A stretch of 64,000 nucleotides of DNA from Liquorilactobacillus hordei DSM 19519. Lineage in GTDB: Bacteria > Bacillota > Bacilli > Lactobacillales > Lactobacillaceae. Position numbers and translations under genes: made by a program. Positions 61,059 to 64,000 of this stretch are shown piece by piece (the first letter of the stretch is position 1; the number at the start of each line of letters is the position of its first letter). Under the pieces are notes generated by a model. That model saw only the letters and a program-made list of their open reading frames with translations. It ran no database searches and was not told the DNA's origin. The stretch lies in assembly GCF_019443985.1 (NCBI RefSeq), contig NZ_CP049301.1:62001-126000 (forward strand), read 5' to 3'.

Positions 61059-62084
61059 TTAAGAAAATTTAGCAGCAACCTTCAATGTTAGATTTTTCAT
61101 TTGATCATCTACTTTAACTATCAAATTGATAATTGTTCCAATATTTCTAGAATCATCAATAACTCTAATCTGTAAAGTATCTTCGTCTCGTTCTAATATT
61201 GTTATAGGCATGTCTTGCAACGTTTCAATATTCCATTCTTTAACTTTCAACTGTTCTTGAGTTCCATCCGCGTTTTTCTTAATCGCTTTGTAAGAATAAC
61301 TACGACCCAATTTAATCTTCTCTTCGCCTGAAACTTCCCATGTAAGAATATCCTTTGGTATATCCTTTTCTTTTTCTGATTCCTGTTGAGTTGGTTTCCA
61401 GTAATCTGCAATACCTAACTCTTCGTTATCTATTTCTGGATTAAGGGTATCTTCATCAAGAAGTAGGTTAATTAGTCCTACACGCGATATCGAATCAGCA
61501 AATTCTACTTTGTAGACATTTCCACTAATAAAGAACCTATCCCCGATAGCTATCTTTTTTGTTTCATCTGTGTTTTTTACATAAAGCATCATTTTTGCAT
61601 TAATTAAGGACAGGTGATTTCCTGTAAACGAAACACCTAATGTATACAATGTCTGGTTTTGAACATATGCTCCCCATCCAGCACCATTATTTGAAATCGA
61701 ATGTTTGTCGTAGTCAGTTACCCACTTAAGTTTTTGATTAACATGCTTGATTTTCAATTGCTGGTGAGTTGGAATAGTTTTAAACTCTTCTGTAAACACT
61801 AACCATTCTTCTAAACGCCAGTTAATATAAGATCCTACTTCACAAGTAATTACATTAGGTAGAATAAGATATTTATCATCAGATAAATCTTTATTATTAC
61901 TTTGAGACTGGTCTTGAAAGATAGCTTGTGTTGCTCTCCCGTCAATAAAACAGTTTTCTTTATTTAGAGCATTATTAAAATAATTCTCAAATTCTCTTGT
62001 TTTATTTCGCATATTTCTTTCATATCTTGAAGAGCCAACTATCTTCATATGTTTACGGAAGTCGCTTGCAAACGTATCACTCAT
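61059..62084 (-). CDS. Head-tail connector protein with C-terminal Ig-like domain, 341 aa
   Basis: N-terminal structural domain (about 1-240; FASDFRKHMKIVGSSRYERNMRNK, IGDRFFISGNVYKVEFADSISRVG) followed by an Ig-like domain (ILTWEVSGEEKIKLGRSYSY...). ATG overlaps the previous stop by one base. Position between capsid and tail genes indicates a head-completion or collar role. Confidence 0.6.
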   Translation of the reverse strand: MSDTFASDFRKHMKIVGSSRYERNMRNKTREFENYFNNALNKENCFIDGRATQAIFQDQSQSNNKDLSDDKYLILPNVITCEVGSYINWRLEEWLVFTEEFKTIPTHQQLKIKHVNQKLKWVTDYDKHSISNNGAGWGAYVQNQTLYTLGVSFTGNHLSLINAKMMLYVKNTDETKKIAIGDRFFISGNVYKVEFADSISRVGLINLLLDEDTLNPEIDNEELGIADYWKPTQQESEKEKDIPKDILTWEVSGEEKIKLGRSYSYKAIKKNADGTQEQLKVKEWNIETLQDMPITILERDEDTLQIRVIDDSRNIGTIINLIVKVDDQMKNLTLKVAAKFS

Positions 62085-62515
62085 TAACCCATCTCTCCAT
62101 ATAAAGCAGCTTGACTATATTCATAGTCCACTAAACCTTCTTGTATTTCAGTTCTAAGTTGGCGTTCTACTTTACTTAATTGAGCGATATAGTTATAACC
62201 TTGAACAGCTTGATAATCTCTATCACCAATTGATTTCTTCATCATTTCTTCCGAATTCTTAGTTCTTGAAATCCATTCAAGTTTCATCGCTTTAGCAAGC
62301 ATTGAAATCTCAAAACCATTAAGATTGACATTAAACTGCTTGTTTTCTAAATCTACATCATATAAATCTTTACTGTAGGTAACGAATAGAACTCTTCCAC
62401 TGTCTAAATAGCCCCATAATGTTTCTTCTAATTCTTCGTCATCAATAGCATTGAATTCATAACTATCTACTGAATTTAGAAATGCCTTATAGATAACATC
62501 AAATTTTGTTGCCAT
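62084..62515 (-). CDS. Head-tail connector-like protein, 143 aa
   Basis: Helical (FDVIYKAFLNSVDSYEF, LNGFEISMLAKAMKLEWISRTKN, LSKVERQLRTEIQEGLVDYEY). Size and place fit a head-tail adaptor; no confident family. Coupled to the next gene by overlapping stop/start. Confidence 0.55.
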   Translation of the reverse strand: MATKFDVIYKAFLNSVDSYEFNAIDDEELEETLWGYLDSGRVLFVTYSKDLYDVDLENKQFNVNLNGFEISMLAKAMKLEWISRTKNSEEMMKKSIGDRDYQAVQGYNYIAQLSKVERQLRTEIQEGLVDYEYSQAALYGEMG

Positions 62516-62528
62516 TGATTAATTCCCC

Positions 62529-63092
62529 CTAACCCACCTGAGAGGCTTTAATGTCACTTAAAATATCGTCATCCATATTAGTATTTACCAATTTAGCAAC
62601 TGTATCAGATTTGTTGCTATCCACCGTATTCATAGACATAGTTGTCTCAATAAGTGTATTTTTCAAATTGGTTTTCAGTACTTTCTTAAAATCACCCATA
62701 TCAGATTCTTGAATAAAAAATACGATATCTTCAGCATCAATACGGTAACTCGTGTCAATATTTTTTGCGCCTAGATCAAGTAAATCATCAAAATATGAAT
62801 TATACGTATCATCTAAATGCAAAGCTTTTGCGACATCCAATATGGTATATTCATCATCTATCACTTCTGATATAATCAATCGCATATCCTTAAATAATTT
62901 ACGTGATTGCGCTACCATTACACGCAAATCACCGAATGTCATAATATCCTCATCTCCTTGTCCTTCAAATTTCACCATTGAAGTTTTGTGAGGGGACTCC
63001 CAAAAATATGACCCATGTGTATTATTTTGAATATAAATTTCAGTATCTTTATCTATTAATTTACGATGTTCTCTTCTATTTGTATTTGACAT
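62529..63092 (-). CDS. Hypothetical structural-module protein, 187 aa
   Basis: ATG after AGGGAGAGAGCGATA. Acidic, with FGDLRVMVAQSRKLFKDMRLIISEVIDDEY and two helical segments; downstream of the capsid gene, so likely a head-tail connector component. Family unknown. Confidence 0.55.
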   Translation of the reverse strand: MSNTNRREHRKLIDKDTEIYIQNNTHGSYFWESPHKTSMVKFEGQGDEDIMTFGDLRVMVAQSRKLFKDMRLIISEVIDDEYTILDVAKALHLDDTYNSYFDDLLDLGAKNIDTSYRIDAEDIVFFIQESDMGDFKKVLKTNLKNTLIETTMSMNTVDSNKSDTVAKLVNTNMDDDILSDIKASQVG

Positions 63093-63127
63093 TATCGCTC
63101 TCTCCCTTCGCTTTTAACTTAGTAAAA

Positions 63128-64000
63128 CTAAGCGTTGTTCATATTGATCATTCCATATACCTTCATTTGAAGTACGGAAATACCAATTTTCTTTAATGTT
63201 GTGAAACCTAATTGCATATCATTACGATCTGTATTATCAATTTCTTTAACAATCGACTGACCTTCCATGACAACTCCAACAATCTTTTCGTTTTGTGGCA
63301 AGATCAATAATGAGTTGTCATCTAAAGCAAAATCATTTGTATTTACTTTGAAAGCTTGTGGAATTTCAATTAATTGAATACCGCTGATCGTACCAATGTA
63401 ACCCAATTTATTAAATTCATCTTTCATTACATCTGACTTATCAACTAATGCAGCCGCACGTGCTAATCCTAACTTTGTCCCATAAACTGCTACTGGTGTT
63501 CCTGATTTAACTTGAATACGTTGTGCTAAGTTTACCAATGTTTCAAGAGTCAACTTACCAGTAAACTTGTCATTTGAACTTAATCCTGAATATGAACTAG
63601 TAAATGCTTCACCAATTGCTGATTCAATATAACTAGAAAATCCCTTTGAAACATTGTCAACAAGTTTAGACCAGTCAATTTCCCCATTCATAAATTGTTC
63701 AAATTCTGCATATACCTTTGCACCGAACCAGTCTGTTTCAATCGTATATTTTCTACTTGTAACAGTCTGTCTGCGAAGATCTTGTGAACCCGAAGCAATC
63801 TTAGCTACACGGATAATACGTGGATCTTCTACACGGAATACTGGTTTTTGCCCAAGTGGGACATTACGGACATCTGCTAAGTTATCGAATTGATTTGTTA
63901 AGATTTCTGGAACTACTGCGTCAACCGCAACTGATAAGATTTCAAAAACCTCTGTTTTGTGTTTCTCAAAGCTGTAGTAGTCAAATTCGCCACCAACTTT
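63128..64000 (-). CDS. Major capsid protein (HK97-fold likely), 5' end outside window
   Basis: The apparent start at 63691 is internal: the frame stays open to base 64000 on the minus strand with a consistent sequence (KVGGEFDYYSFEKHKTEV..., VPEILTNQFDNLADVRNVP, VEDPRIIRVAKIASGSQDLRRQ, VTSRKYTIETDWFGAKVYAEFEQF), so at least 290 residues are visible. The C-terminal half (GTPVAVYGTKLGLARAAALVD, LLILPQNEKIVGVVMEGQS, MQLGFTTLKKIGISVLQMKVYGMINMNNA) reads like the end of an HK97-type capsid protein. The gene order, with connectors and tail genes following, agrees. Confidence 0.8.
   Translation of the reverse strand, partial: KVGGEFDYYSFEKHKTEVFEILSVAVDAVVPEILTNQFDNLADVRNVPLGQKPVFRVEDPRIIRVAKIASGSQDLRRQTVTSRKYTIETDWFGAKVYAEFEQFMNGEIDWSKLVDNVSKGFSSYIESAIGEAFTSSYSGLSSNDKFTGKLTLETLVNLAQRIQVKSGTPVAVYGTKLGLARAAALVDKSDVMKDEFNKLGYIGTISGIQLIEIPQAFKVNTNDFALDDNSLLILPQNEKIVGVVMEGQSIVKEIDNTDRNDMQLGFTTLKKIGISVLQMKVYGMINMNNA

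Noticed and set aside
63128..63691. Capsid gene starting at 63691
   Set aside because: The frame continues open to the window edge with capsid-like sequence and there is no ribos binding site at 63691.
1..64000. CRISPR array
   Set aside because: The recurring 15-base motif is dispersed, not regularly spaced, and no spacer-repeat pattern was seen.

Overview
The window is part of a large, AT-rich tailed-phage genome (Caudoviricetes). It has a long tape-measure protein, a major tail protein, no recognisable sheath gene, many phage tail proteins, phage tRNAs and a holin/endolysin pair. The host is most likely a member of the Lactobacillaceae. This rests on a type II nucleoside 2-deoxyribosyltransferase and a deoxyadenosine/deoxyguanosine-type kinase (both typical of lactobacilli), a YutG-like phosphatidylglycerophosphatase, an exported GH25-LysM-SH3 endolysin, and AGGAGG-type ribosome binding sites. 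The gene content resembles the large (>100 kb) lactobacillus siphophages; that genus-level placement is inference.

Layout. (1) 1-7824, plus strand: a GIY-YIG homing endonuclease, small membrane proteins, tRNA and tRNA-like genes, an about 490-nt highly structured RNA region, an SPFH protein, a deoxynucleoside kinase, and two four-helix membrane proteins separated by terminators and structured leaders. (2) 7846-30842, minus strand: replication and nucleotide metabolism. This includes a DnaE-type DNA polymerase split by two group I introns (one with a LAGLIDADG gene), a TOPRIM primase, a RecB/Cas4-like nuclease, an ATP-dependent ligase, three DNA methyltransferases, thymidine kinase, NDT, a guanylate-kinase-like protein, a glutaredoxin, a HAD phosphatase, a nucleotidyltransferase, an ATP-grasp protein and many small unknowns. 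It is headed by an SOS-box promoter. (3) 30943-31419: an isolated locus with the layout of a type I toxin-antitoxin (small hydrophobic peptide, convergent antisense RNA, shared terminator). (4) 31476-64000, minus strand: the late region, read from high to low coordinates. The order is major capsid protein, head-tail connectors, major tail protein with an Fn3 domain, a 2111-aa fibre, XhlA, a probable tail assembly chaperone, a tyrosine recombinase, a 2749-aa tape measure, distal tail proteins, a hub fused to a zinc protease, receptor-binding proteins, holin and endolysin.

Two recurrent signals tie the map together. The first is a 15-base motif, AAATAAACATAATGA, with ten exact copies plus variants, nearly all just upstream of a gene start and in that gene's orientation; it is probably a phage-specific promoter or processing signal. 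The second is a hairpin followed by ATACATA at late-gene borders. The strongest candidates for undescribed biology are the structured RNA (1772-2395), the 15-base motif, the toxin-antitoxin-like locus and the hub-protease whose reading frame lacks a normal start.
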